DNA of 64,000 nt. Source: Rostratula benghalensis. Taxonomy: Eukaryota; Chordata; Aves; Charadriiformes; Rostratulidae. The notes below the pieces were generated by a model. That model made no database searches, was not told the origin of the DNA, and saw only the letters and a program-made list of their open reading frames with translations. Both the position numbers and the translations under genes were made by a program. The stretch covers positions 1,857,141 through 1,921,140 of the forward strand of contig VXAI01000068.1 in NCBI GenBank assembly GCA_013399305.1. The letters run 5' to 3'. Positions within the stretch are counted from its first letter, which is position 1, and each line of letters opens with the position of its first letter. Below are positions 1 through 11,295 of this stretch, one piece after another.

Positions 1-88
1 TTCCTTTCCTTTCCTTTCCTTTCCTTTCCTTTCCTTTCCTTTCCTTTCCTTTCCTTTCCTTTCCTTTCCTTTCCTTTCCTTTCCTTTC
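1..88. repeat. (TTTCC)n pentanucleotide array
   Basis: Perfect TTTCC tandem repeat running from the window's left edge to about position 88, so its true length is not visible here. All pyrimidine on this strand. It grades into the impure pyrimidine tract that follows. Confidence 0.97.
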
Positions 89-274
89 CCTCTCCCTTTT
101 TCTTTTTTTCTCTCCTTTTCTCTTTTTCTCTCTCTTTCTCTTTTTCTTTTTTCTTTTTCTATCCCTTTCTCTTTTTCTCTCCCTTTTTCTTTTTCTCTTT
201 TTCTCTCCCTTTCTCTTTTTCTTTTTCCTTTTTCACTCCCTTTCTCTTTTTGTTTCCTTTTTTTCCTTTCTCTT
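89..274. repeat. Impure CT-rich polypyrimidine tract
   Basis: About 185 bp made almost only of C and T with irregular TTTTTCTC-like units, a decayed continuation of the array on its left. The small open frames crossing it on both strands are low-complexity artefacts. Confidence 0.9.
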
Positions 275-1963
275 TTGCAGACCAAACACACCGGTTTCAG
301 TCTCTGTAGAGCAGCAGGAAGTGACTGCCCACAACCCTCTCACGGTGCATCCTTGCCCTTTGCTCTCTGCGCCTGTGACACCACAGTGAGACCTGTCACA
401 TTCGCTGCAAAACGCACAGTAGGTTCTGTCTCTGTGAACAGACTGGTACATCAGCTCTTGTTGATCCTGATAAACACTCATCTCCTGGTTAACAAAACAC
501 ACAGCGAGTCCTATGGCTTACTTTCTGCATGATTTAATAGATAAACTCAACAGCCCACTCTACCCCAAGTAGTGAGTCAGATCTTCCTGAACACTTAGCT
601 GAAGTTTGTTTACAGCAGTGTTGCTTGCCACATCAGGGGGAGGAGGTGTCTGCATTTCTTGTATAGATATATACATATATATATGCCTTTTTTTTTTTTT
701 TTTAAGCAAACACAGCTGACAAAACTGTCAACTCTTTTTATTGTTTTCAGCTTATATAAACAGAATTAAGCTGCAGGGAGTCTATTAATAAAGGCCGGCA
801 CAACAAAACCATTCACAATCTTCAAGGCAGGTTTTAATCTCCCAGAAAAAAATCAATTTTATTTAGAATAAACTAGTAGAGAATGGAGATTACTCCAGGG
901 AATTAGTCTTTAAAGTATGATGGAGAAATATAGATTTTCTTCTCTACAGGAGTATGATGTTGCAGTGCATATAAAATGTGCCATAACAATTACACAGAGA
1001 CTTCTTTAAAAATTCAAGGCTTATTAACCCTATAGGTTTCTTGGAAGAAAAAAAAAAAAAAAGGCACTTTTGATAACAACAAGAAAAAGCATAATTAGAG
1101 ACACAAATACCCAGAAGAAGATGTTTAGAGCCTTGAAAAAGTTCCACTGCACTAATGAACCACTCTACCAAATCCCAGGAGGTGGAAATACATTGTGTGT
1201 GTCGACTCCAGTGCAGAAGGACTAACCTTATGCCCTCGCTTTCCATATCTATGGCATCTCCAAACCATCACAAAGGGATGAACACAGAGGGTGAAGTTAT
1301 ATTAATACAAGTTAAATGACCACCTGGAATACAGCTGCCAAGACCTTCGCTCACAGATGATGACACTTTGTCTTGGAGGCCAAACCTTTTCAAAACAACC
1401 CAAAGAATGCAAATTCTGCACTTGGTTATACCTGTACTGGTCTGCAGAAGAGGGCATCTTCACCAGCTACAGCATGGAGAATGAAGCTGTTGTTACTGAA
1501 CGTGGAATTTGATGCATTTCCACCCCAATGTAAACATTATTGGGTTTTTAACATTCATAGTTTGGAGAAATCAGAATGACTTCACGTCCTGACCTCTTGT
1601 TAACAGGGTTGCTATTTCACTTTTTACCTCTGGTTTATATTTCTCTTAGCCAGATAAGTGAGACCTGAACTCTGTGCCTGTTATTCCCACTGCAGAAATT
1701 TAAAGACGTTTTGTTTCACTGAGAAACAACCAGCGTGAAGGCTGGACTACTGGCAAAACCACTTCTCAGCTCTTCACGCTCTTCAACTGTCAGTGCTCCA
1801 AGATTGTGGTCAAGTACCAGTTAAAGTCTTCTCCTAACACTTAATTAGGGAAAATGGTAATTTGTTTTTCACAGAAACTACAGATCCAGAAGTGCAGTGA
1901 CAGCTTATGGTCATGTCTGGTTAGCAGGAGTGTTTAGTGGCTGCTGGAGATCACTTACACTTC
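275..1963. other. Intergenic, no gene seen
   Basis: AT-rich single-copy DNA. Open frames are short, overlap on both strands and resemble no family I know. It holds a TA/T tract at 664-703 and an A15 run at 1048-1062, and nothing else I can name. Confidence 0.6.
664..703. repeat. TA dinucleotide tract followed by T16
   Basis: A short imperfect TA microsatellite (664-683) is followed by a run of about 16 T (688-703). Confidence 0.85.
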
Positions 1964-2024
1964 CATAGAATCACAGAATCATAGAATGGTTGGAGTTGGA
2001 AGGGACCTTAAAGATCATCAGGAA
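1964..2024 (-). mobile_element. CR1 LINE 3' tail fragment
   Basis: The + strand shows repeated CATAGAAT/CACAGAAT octamers followed by a GGTTGGAGTTGGAAGGGACC block. This is the reverse complement of the CR1 3' terminus, so the element lies on the minus strand. Only about 60 bp remain before similarity stops. A second, longer CR1 starts about 80 bp to the right, so this is a separate, strongly 5'-truncated insertion or a broken-off end. Confidence 0.85.
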
Positions 2025-2104
2025 ATCAGCACAAAACCCCAAATGCTTTGTAGTTTTGGACATATGCTTTTTTTCCATGAAATTGAAAATGTTTCCATGA
2101 AAAT

Positions 2105-2640
2105 ATCAAAGAATGGGTTGGGTTGGAAGGGACCTTCAAGATCATTGAGTTCCACCCCACCTGCCATGGGCAGGGACACCTCCCACCAGACCAGGTTGCT
2201 CAAAGCCCCATCCAGCCTGGCCTTGAACACCTCCAGGGATGGGGCATCCACAACTTCTCTGGGCAACCTGTTCCAGTGTCTCATCACCCTCACAGGAAAG
2301 AATTTCTTCCTAATATCTAATCTAAATCTCCAATTTAAAGCCACTACCCCTTGTCCTCTCACTGCACTTCCTGACAAAGAGTCCCTCTCCAGCTCTCCTG
2401 TAGGCTCCCTTCAGATACTGGAAGGCTGCTGTAAGATCTCCCTGGAGCCTTCTCTTCTCCAGGCTGAACAAGCCCAGCTCCATCAGCCTGTCTTCACAGG
2501 AGAGGTGCTCCAGCCCTCTGATCATTTTCATGTCTCTCCGCTGGACCCATTCCAACATCTCCATGTCCTTTCTATGTTGAGGACTCCAGAGCTGGAACAG
2601 TACTCCAGGTGGGGTCTCACGAGTGCAGAATAGAGGGGTA
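2105..2640 (-). mobile_element. CR1 LINE, 5'-truncated, end of ORF2 and 3' UTR
   Basis: Minus-strand translation gives the familiar C-terminal end of CR1 ORF2. An upstream frame (2666-2322) reads from QRRDMKMIRGLEHLS through LGLFSLEKRRLQGDL to the SERTRGSGFKL block. A second frame (2377-2018) continues with FRLDIRKKFFPVRV, HWNRLPREVVDAPSLE and FKARLDGALSNLV, then the 3' UTR. The change of frame near 2322-2377 shows the copy is dead. The 5' end is truncated near 2640, which is usual for CR1, and the 3' end lies near 2105 at an ATTCTTTG-like terminus. Confidence 0.92.
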
Positions 2641-5242
2641 GAAAAGATATGTCTTTCAAAAGACATTTAGCTTGGTTTGGGGTTTTTTTAGACAAAGATG
2701 CGAACTAAAAACCCAAGCCTGAATACTCCATGCTTCTCAGAAATTGCTTTTAAGCAGTCACAGCCACCTAGGGCAAAAAGAGATCTCATATTAGAACGGG
2801 GAGAAAAGTTCACATCTAGTGCTAAGCAGAATCTTGTAACTTTCTCTTAATTAAATCTAGAAATATTCATGAGTATTTAACAGTTAAAATTTTGCCATTA
2901 CTGCAGAAACATTTTTTATGCCTAGAAGTTGTTGTATTCTGCCTTTGTTTATACTTAAATTTGATTTAGCTCCAAAGCAGGCATTTTCTATATTTGCAGA
3001 GAAACTCAGTTTTCTAGTGGAACTAACCTCTCCTCCATCTGTAGAAAATACTTGTTGGATTTACTGATCCAGGAGCTTTTGCATCAAGGTTACATTTCTA
3101 ATAATTTAGCTAATCTGGGTGTAAATGACCTGCACTGGAATAAAACGAAGCAGATGTAGATGTGGCTTACAGGGTTTGAAAGCCAGTTCACACAGGTGTC
3201 GCAGATTTGCAGCGGAGGCTTTTAATCTGATGTAACAATCACTGGGGGGGAGGGAAGCTTTCATCAGAAGATACTGCACCATTGTGCTTGTGGGTATGGA
3301 TGCATAGGTAGAGATTGGGGGAGCAGTTAACACTTCTTCCATACACCTACACTTCTGAATGAAGCTGGTAGCTATGCAACAGCTCTGCTCTCAACCACAA
3401 CTCAGGGGCTCCGCTGACATTGTCGCCGTAGCGTTTCAACGCCGGCTGCCTTCCGTCCTCCTCCTTCATCCCAACTCCCCTATTCTTCGTTGTAGGAAAT
3501 AACAACCCAGACAACGGCAATGTCTCTTTTCCTTATTGGTAAACATTCTCTGGGCACATCTGCTGTGATGATGATAAGGCAGAGGTCTGCTCTCAAATGG
3601 GAAAAACAGAATGTCAGTTTACATAATGGCCAGAAAACAAGAAAAAAGAACCTACGCGCCCGAGCAGCAAGCCTGTTTCTATCTTGCTTCATTGTCTTAA
3701 CAGGATTCTTATTGTGTTTATATTTAGAGACATGGGAAACTGTGCTAGCCACGCTACCCATTGTTACTTAACCTCAAACAACCTATATAATATGCTGTCC
3801 ATTAGGGAACCTGAATATAGACTCTAATCAAGGTGGCTAAACAAGATATAGGAAAATAAAGCTCAGTGCTTCCTCCTTGTTTGGGAAAAAACAAACAGGA
3901 AGTCTCCCTCTTAGACTCACCTCAGCAGAAATTGGGGGTGGGGTAGAGTGGGTGTATTTTTACAGGCTCACAGAAGCCCTCGGTGGTGCACCTGCTTGGC
4001 TTTTTCCTCATTCACACTGCCAATAAATGGATAAAAACACTTCAGCAACTCATTTCCTAAGTAGGAAACTTTTTTTTTTTCTTTTCTTTACTTTTTAGGG
4101 ACAGCATTTGTTAGAAAACTGTGTTTAAAAAATGACAGTTTAAAAAATCTGATGTAACTGAGACAGCACTAGCTGCTCGTCAGCACATTGCTTTTGATTA
4201 CATGTATTAGTGTGTTGTGCTTGGGTAGGCTTGCTTGAATGCTGTATAGCCAACACATTATCAAATAACTTGAATCCACATAACTGATCCTAAATTGAAT
4301 GTAGTGTTCTTACTGAAAACAGAGCCTTGATTGTTAAGAGTCCACCATTCCAACTCACATACATCAAGCACTGGCAGATGACTACCAGGGGCCACAGAGC
4401 TTGCCGAGCCTGAAACTCTGACTGCAAAACCTTTCACATGCAGAAAATACTTACAGTGATTAGTGGTTAAAAATATAGTAAATTTATTTCAATGGCACCT
4501 TTCAGTCTTACTCTGCCTTTAGGAGCCACAATATATGGGCCTTCCAAATCAGCCCAGGATGACAATCCTAAATCCCTTAAAGCTTTAAATTGACAAATTT
4601 ATATAGACAGCTTTCACCTCTTTCTGTGGTGTTCTATCTCGTTACATGTAACCACAGCATTCAAGATTCCTCAATAATTACTGGGGTTTCCTATAGAAAT
4701 GTTCAATCTTTGAACATTTATTTTAACATAAAGTAATAACTGTCCCTGGCATGCAGCAGAGAGAGAGATTGCAAGCAAATAGCAGTACAATTCTTTCTCT
4801 TTTAATTACTTGGCCCTGATGGACATAAGGCTGTGGAGATGGCCTGTCAGGTGTGCCATGGGCTATGGGATCCTCTGACACCAGAAAAGCATCTCTTTTA
4901 ATAGAGAAGAGATTGAAGGCAGGGTTACTCAGCTGCTATCCTTAGCAAACTTATTCCCTTGGTGAGTATACTTCTTACTGTCTTGTCTTGTCACCCTGTC
5001 GTCCAGCCACATGAGATTGATGTATAGATACAGAGAGTAAAAAGGCTGTAGCTCTTCTTTCTTACCTCCCCTTTCATTTTCCAATAGCTCTGGAATTCTC
5101 CTGTGCAAAGATCAAGAGGAAAGTGGGAGGCATGCAAGAGGAATATCAGTCTCCAGGAAGAACTCAGGGAAAAAGTCATCCTACAGTGCACCTTCCTACT
5201 CCACAAGCAAGGAGAGAAGCCTTTCATGTGAACTCTGCTTCT
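2641..5242. other. Intergenic, no gene seen
   Basis: AT-rich single-copy DNA between two CR1 copies. It has no long open frame, no simple array longer than about 15 bp and no recognisable repeat. The two roughly 90-residue frames at 3480-3771 lie on opposite strands over the same bases and look like chance. Confidence 0.6.
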
Positions 5243-5527
5243 AGGGAGTGTAGCAATAGGATGAGGAGTAGTGGTTTTAAACTGAAAGAGGGGAGATTTA
5301 GACTAGATACTAGAAAGAAATTCTTTCCTGTGAGGGTGGTGGCACACTGGCCCAGGTTGCCCAGAGAAGCTGTGGATGCCCCATCCCTGGAGATGTTCAA
5401 GGCCAGGCTGGATGGGGCTTGGAGCAACCTGGTCTGGTGGGAGGTGTCCCTGCCCAAGGCAGGTGGGGTGGAACTCCATGATCTTGAAGGTCCCTCCCTA
5501 CCCGAAACATTCCATGAGTCTATTGAT
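5243..5527 (+). mobile_element. CR1 LINE, 5'-truncated, + strand
   Basis: The + strand reads the CR1 ORF2 C-terminus (SSGFKLKEGRFRLDTRKKFF, then HWPRLPREAVDAPSLEMFKA, then RLDGAWSNLVWWEVSLP) in one open frame. The 3' UTR and a CATTCCATG-like tail end near 5527. Only about 285 bp remain. It faces the copy at 2105-2640 in inverted orientation, about 2.6 kb away. Confidence 0.92.
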
Positions 5528-7149
5528 TCGGTGTTAAGTTTCCTTTCTCTGCTGCTCAGGTTTCACATGCCCATCCTACCCAGTACGCCTTGAATGTAGG
5601 GCTGGAGAGGAAAGCAAACTGATTTCTGGGAGAAAGGCCAAAGGCTGGCCTCATTAGGAATGGCTGCTGTAGGATTTCAGCTAGATTTTAGAATCAAACC
5701 TTTACTATGATTTCATGTAATTATCCTCACTGCTTTCTCCCCCACCCTCAGAGTCTCCCTTTCTTTCAGGTGGTGGCACTGCTGCACCGTTTGTGGCACT
5801 CAGGACACATCCCTTTGCCAGATTTCAGAGTGTGTCTTAACAAGTAATTAGAACACTTTTCACTAGCTCACGCTGCCAGCTTTCCAGCTCCTGCATGATC
5901 CAAATGGCTCTCAGGGGATGTTACATTATGGTTGGTTTGTTATTGTTTGTTCCAGGCCAGTGCCACCAGACAAAAGCGTTATAAAACCGGGGAGGGGTAT
6001 TAATCACAATTTCTTAGGTGTCTGTGTCTGCAACGTCCTTATTCTCACTTTCCTACTTTTTTTTTGTGTGGTTTTTGTTTTGTTCTGAAAGAGCAGTACG
6101 GATGTGATGTACAGAGCACTTCACCATGTAAAAGCTCAGCGATAGGCTGAAATACTTGTTAGGTTAAATAAATAAAAAAGTCTGTGAGGAAGATAAGTAC
6201 TGCGTTTCAGCCACTCCATCTCTTTGTTAGGGCTGACTGGATTAGTATCCCCGAGTTTCGTTGCAAACAGCCAAACTCCCACCAGCTCTAAGTGGGAACT
6301 TCTAAATTCAACTGAAGCTTAACTGCTTACCCATTGTGCGTCCCCATATCTCACTTGACTTCAGCATACAATGAGAAGTGTCCCCTGCTGTGCATCCCCA
6401 AAAGAAGCCCCTTTGAAAATAGTGCTTATTTCAACTCAATTAATTCTTATCATTTCCAAACTCAAAGAATTTTTAAATTCACTGAGATGTACCCCCATCC
6501 CTGTGTTAAGAGAGGTACTCAATCATGTTGGGGAGGAAAATAAACAGAGCAAATATAACTAATTTATTCCATTTCTGCTCCTATCGATTGCAGGTCCAGT
6601 GGGCTTTTAAACCCGTTAATTGAGGCAATGATAAGTAATAATAGGTAATAATAACTTTAGCCTGTCTACCTCCTGGGTCTTTTCAGTACAATGAAGTGGC
6701 TATTCTGTAATATACAATAGAAGCCCTCCAATCCACCAACACAACTGAAGGTCCTCTAAAAATATGAAAAATAAAGAAGAAACAACCACTTTGGTGGGAT
6801 GGCTAAAGGCAGTTGTTAAATATGTTTTGCAAAGAGGACTATGAGGCTGGTAGATTATTGACAGATCTAGCAATAGCAACAACAAGTCTGCACGTACATA
6901 GTGCTTCACATCTTCAAAGTGCTGTGTAAACAGTAAGTAATTGATCTAGTCGGAAAAACAACTGCTTCCAGTGTAATATCAAGTATGTAGTCACAAGAGA
7001 ACAAGTTACTAACTGAAGGAAGTAATTTATTTGAAACTGTATTATCATAAATTATACTGATCTTTTTTTGCCCCTTTTTTAAGTTATTCCCTATGCAGTC
7101 TGATTAATGCCTGGATTAATTTGCTCATGATTTCTGGAAATTTCATAAG
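5528..7149. other. Intergenic, no gene seen
   Basis: Single-copy AT-rich sequence. The stretch near 6895-6940 faintly resembles the spacer part of MIR-type SINEs, too weakly to call. Nothing else stands out. Confidence 0.55.
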
Positions 7150-7420
7150 TACAAACTTAATTGGAGACCGATAGAAATGTCAGAAGTAATTGATGCTTTA
7201 ATGGGCATGAAATCTGGAAAAGCACCCGATCAAAATAGATGCACAACGGCCTTTGTGTGAAGCACTAAGGTAAGACTCACCATACTAGGCTCACTTCTTT
7301 ACACAAGTTTAGTAAATTGTGTACTGTGAATATTCTCTGCTTCCAAAACTTAGAGGGACAAAGGATCTATCAATGCAATATAGCACTTCTCTGATGAACT
7401 CCACACATTGTACTATTACC
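7150..7420 (+). mobile_element. Ancient L1-like LINE relic (reverse-transcriptase N-terminal part)
   Basis: The frame starting at 7150 reads LNWRPIEMSEVIDAL followed by MGMKSGKAPDQ. This matches the pattern of L1-type ORF2 just before and at the KSGKAPGPDG motif (the usual G is D here). An in-frame TGA follows at 7258-7260, then a stretch ending in LGSLLYTSLVN. After a +1 frameshift, the frame from 7319 carries LLPKLRGTKDLSMQY and STSLMN, which line up with the L1 block IPKPGKD...YRPISLLN. The order and spacing of three blocks support a decayed copy of a non-CR1 LINE. The call rests on motif reading alone; the exact clade (L1, Tx1 or other) is open. Confidence 0.45.
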
Positions 7421-10400
7421 TACCTCTTTTTCAGCAACATTTTTAAACAATGGCATTTTCAACTGAATGGTTGCATAGGAGATTTTTTCTTTAATAATAA
7501 AATGGTCACTTGTATCATGACACATAAGGACAAAAGTATTATAGAAGTTGGGGCCATTCAATTTGTTTATTTCTTCCCTACTTGGGTTGATATAAAAATT
7601 TTCTTTTCCCTTTCTTGGTTTGTCTGTTCTTTTAAACAAGGCCTGATCTGATCTCTGAATCAGGTAAATCCTATTATTCCATTTCAGCCATGAATACAAA
7701 GGAAACATTCCATAATCTGTCCACAAGAATCTAATCCAGGTCTGTTTCTCAATGGAGTATGCACACAATGATAATGCATATATTGTGTGTTATCAGGAGG
7801 CAAAAATATCTTCATCTGTGAATGCTGCTAGGTCTAAGCGCTCTGTTTATCACTACAGTGTTTGAAAGACTTTTTTGTTGTTGTTGCTGCTGTTGTTGAG
7901 AAATAAAGCTGAAAAAACACCAGTGAATCCCAGTTTATCACAGCAGACTGTAACACTCCTGTCTGCAAAGTCCCTGACGTATATTTAAAGTCATCTCTCA
8001 AGTTCCTTTCCCCCTGTGTTAATACCGAGTTCTGGCTGCGGCACTCGCACTGCCCATCCTCACATTAGCTCTTCTTCCAGCCAATAAGTAAAAACCATTG
8101 TAATGCTGTCTGGCTTGTGAATGAGAAGAACAATGAGGAAAGTCTGAGCCTGACAGCCAGCAGTCCATGGTGATTACAGAGAAAAGGGACTGCCTTTTTT
8201 ACTCTCTTTATGTTATTGTTATTAAGGTCAGTGTCATCCATCAAGATGCAGAGTTATTTCTGACACAGTTTCAAAGGTCAATTGGTCATGTGCAACGACA
8301 AAAGCAATTCATGGAATAACGTACCCAAAAACTGGGGAATGTGCCTTTTCACTTTCCATTGTTGTGCCCCTGCTCATATTTCAATGCCAGAAATCAACAA
8401 AGAGAAACATTTGAAAATACCAGTTAAGTAAATGAGAAGAAACAGCAAGTAACTCATTGATGTATAGTTTGAAAGCTATGGAAATTCTCCTTCTAAGCTC
8501 CCATTCCCTTTATGCCAAATATTCAGTCAGTTTTTAGCCAGGAGAACTACTTCATCTGCCTCCCCATGCTACAAAGTGGCAGATTTCTTAAATAGGTTCC
8601 TGGTCCTACTCCAATGGAGGTTCAGTAGCAAAACTCTTGAGTAAAACTCTTGAGTAAAACCTCTCATGCTACAATTCACTTGGCTGGCACACTACCATCT
8701 TTGTCCTTCCTTCTAGGAGTGTGCAGATGAATCCTTTCCTGAGTTTTAATTCAGGGGAAGTCTTGGGCCAAGTCCACAGGGGGTTTCATCACCATACCTG
8801 CCACATTTCCAGAGGAACTGCTGACGTCGGTAATAAATGGGTGAAGACCGAATCCAACAACCAGCAGGACACTGAATGAGAAAATCCACTTTTACCCTCT
8901 ACTGTGCAATGGCTGCACAAATACAAAGCTGCAATACCTTCTGCCACCCTCATCCATCTCTCTGTGATAGGAAGGCAGAAATATCAGTGCTTCCCATGTA
9001 CTCGAGCCAGGCAGAGGAGAATTCTCCACCGGGCGTGTGAGGCCTGAACAAGAGCCCCCTAACTCCTGTACTCCACTCTTTTGTGCCAAAGAAACTCGCT
9101 GGCTCTTAGTTTCTCAGTGAATAACTTTGGAAACAAGGACTCCTTCTCCTAATGAGTTACAAAGCTGAATTCTCTGGGAGTATAAGCAGCGTAATTCAGA
9201 ACTGCAATCTCTTTCTCTTTTGAACTGATCTACCTATGCCATATATTATATGGGCTTCTCACAACACAGGCCCATACAGCACTTGCGATAAATGAAATAG
9301 TAGTAATGAGATGTCAGAATTTATAGGCAGAAATAAGCATTTAGCCAGGCTGCACGACAACTGCAGGACCCACCTGGGGTGTGGATGGGTACCTTCAGTA
9401 TTTTCTGTGCAGTTTAGCTCATTTCCTTTGATAGCAGCTTATTTGGAGGCCACGGATATAATGGAGTGCTCCTGGCACTCACAGTCACTATTGATCGCTT
9501 AATTGCAATGTAGTGCCATAGAGTGGTATGGAAATTATATGGTAAATAATTACCAAGTAAACAGTTGCTTGTGTTTCATTTAATTTCACAGCTTTACAAA
9601 ATTTGTCACATAGTAGTTCATAAATTAGGCTTAAACACCTCCCGTGAGTGCTAACAAAGTATTTAGTAAAAAACACTGCAGTGAATTTCTTCTCCTAATG
9701 TTTGCAACATAAAAAAAGCAGAAAGCGTATATTGAAGGATGCACTATACCATTAAATTTGGAGTACAGCAACCAAGAAGAGAAATAAGTTTATGTGGAAG
9801 GATTTACTTGGAAGTGGATCTAGGAGGTGCAAGACAGTTGCCATCTCCCCATTTGCGCTGAGCTCGTCATTCATAGCCAGTCCTGTCTTTACCCAGCCCT
9901 GATTTACTAAACTAGCATCAACACAAAAACGGTATTTTGAATCGATAATATCATTCAGCTAGACACATTCAGTTTAACAGGAATCAGTGGTATATGCATT
10001 AGGTCAGTCGTTAACAGCCTGTTTAGTCCCACTTTAGAGTCACTGACATACTGACAGGCATGTATATTGACAAAACAGCTCCCGAAAGTAAAAACATTCA
10101 TTATTTAACTGTAGAATCAAAGCAGTCATTAAAAAAAATGAGATTCTGAAAAGCTGGAGACGTTTCTATTTTATCTTTGTCAAAGGCTCCCTGTACTGCC
10201 CATTAGGATGGGCAAGCTTTACTTTTACAAACATTGCACATGTCAGCCTGTCCCCCCAACAAAACACTAACCTCTTTTCTGAGGAAGAATCCCATTTAAA
10301 CACCCAGAGTCACAAGGGGGTTATTATTCTGTATTCTTAGGGTTTGCCCTTCCCAGATAAAACCAGTACTGTAAACTCAGCAGGAGATTAAGACAAAGTT

Positions 10401-11049
10401 CTCAAAACCAATGGCTGAGCCATTGTCTCTCTATAGCTTTCAAGTGTGGGCTCAAGATAAGGCACTTCTCAGCAATAATTCCTTTTTTCCTGCTTCTTCA
10501 TCCTCCCCCTGCCTCTTAGACAAGCACACTTGGTTAATGCATTCAATACCCAAATAACAGACAGGCTAATATACAATATTCAAAAATTGCTGTAGAGCAA
10601 CTTCAAATTCTGTCATCTATTTTCAGAGCTTTGGTAGAGATCACATATTAGAGGTAAAAAATTTTAAAACGCCATTATAGACTTTCCAGTGACTCTCTCA
10701 ACCCCCCTGCTACATCGTGATTCCTTCTGTGAAAACCATTTAAAGCATTAGTTCAACGATTACTTAATTTTGCCTCTGCAAAGACAGAGATAACCTGCCC
10801 TACTAAGACACATCGAGAAACAGAGTGGCACAATTTCTTTTTTCACCTCCTGGTTCACTCTTTTCAGTGAAAAGATTATCTTTTCTAAAATACCAGGGAT
10901 CTGTGGGTGCTAAAAGGTCTTAATGGCCCTGTCTTGCCTCACTGGGGACCCACTCCCCCACCCCTGGGCCCACTTAAGCCCATTTAAATCTAGGCTTTAC
11001 AGTTCTTTCCTGAACTATTTAGTAGGTATTCCTGCCTCTAGGCTTGCCT
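7421..11049. other. Intergenic, no gene seen
   Basis: AT-rich single-copy DNA. The 132-residue minus-strand frame at 7370-7768 overlaps the LINE relic and a plus-strand frame and matches no family I know. A small 13-bp tandem duplication lies at 8630-8655. Confidence 0.55.
8630..8655. repeat. 13-bp perfect tandem duplication
   Basis: The unit AAAACTCTTGAGT occurs twice back to back (8630-8642 and 8643-8655), then AAAAC begins a third, incomplete unit. This looks like a small recent slippage event. Confidence 0.9.
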
Positions 11050-11295
11050 CCCAGCTGGACCTTGGACCTTCATGGTAGGCAGCTTGTTGGCTGCACGTAC
11101 TTGAGATGTATGTTATAGATTGTCTCTGAGCCCTGTCTTTGGCCTCATCTCCTGGTTGGACTTTGGACCCTTGTTGCGGCCTTGCCTCCAGTCCTGTCCC
11201 TGTCTCCTCTTGTCCCTGACTGGGCTCCCTGGATGGACCCTGGACCTGAATTACTGCTTGCCTTGTCTGGGGCTGTAGATGGACCCTATGACCAG
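11050..11295. repeat. GC-richer block with four irregular TGGACC-TGGACC motifs
   Basis: A motif of the form TGGACCTTGGACC recurs at 11056-11068, 11156-11170, 11234-11246 and, degraded, at 11280-11292. It sits inside a locally GC-rich, CT-biased stretch (about 10960-11420) that contrasts with its AT-rich surroundings. The spacing shrinks from about 100 to about 45 bp. It may be a decayed tandem repeat or part of an old LTR-type element; I cannot assign a family. The 134-residue minus-strand frame across it (11419-11015) looks low in complexity and not coding. Confidence 0.4.

Noticed and set aside
7370..7768. 132-residue minus-strand frame as a gene or transposase
   Set aside because: No transposase or other motif recognised; it overlaps the end of the plus-strand LINE relic.
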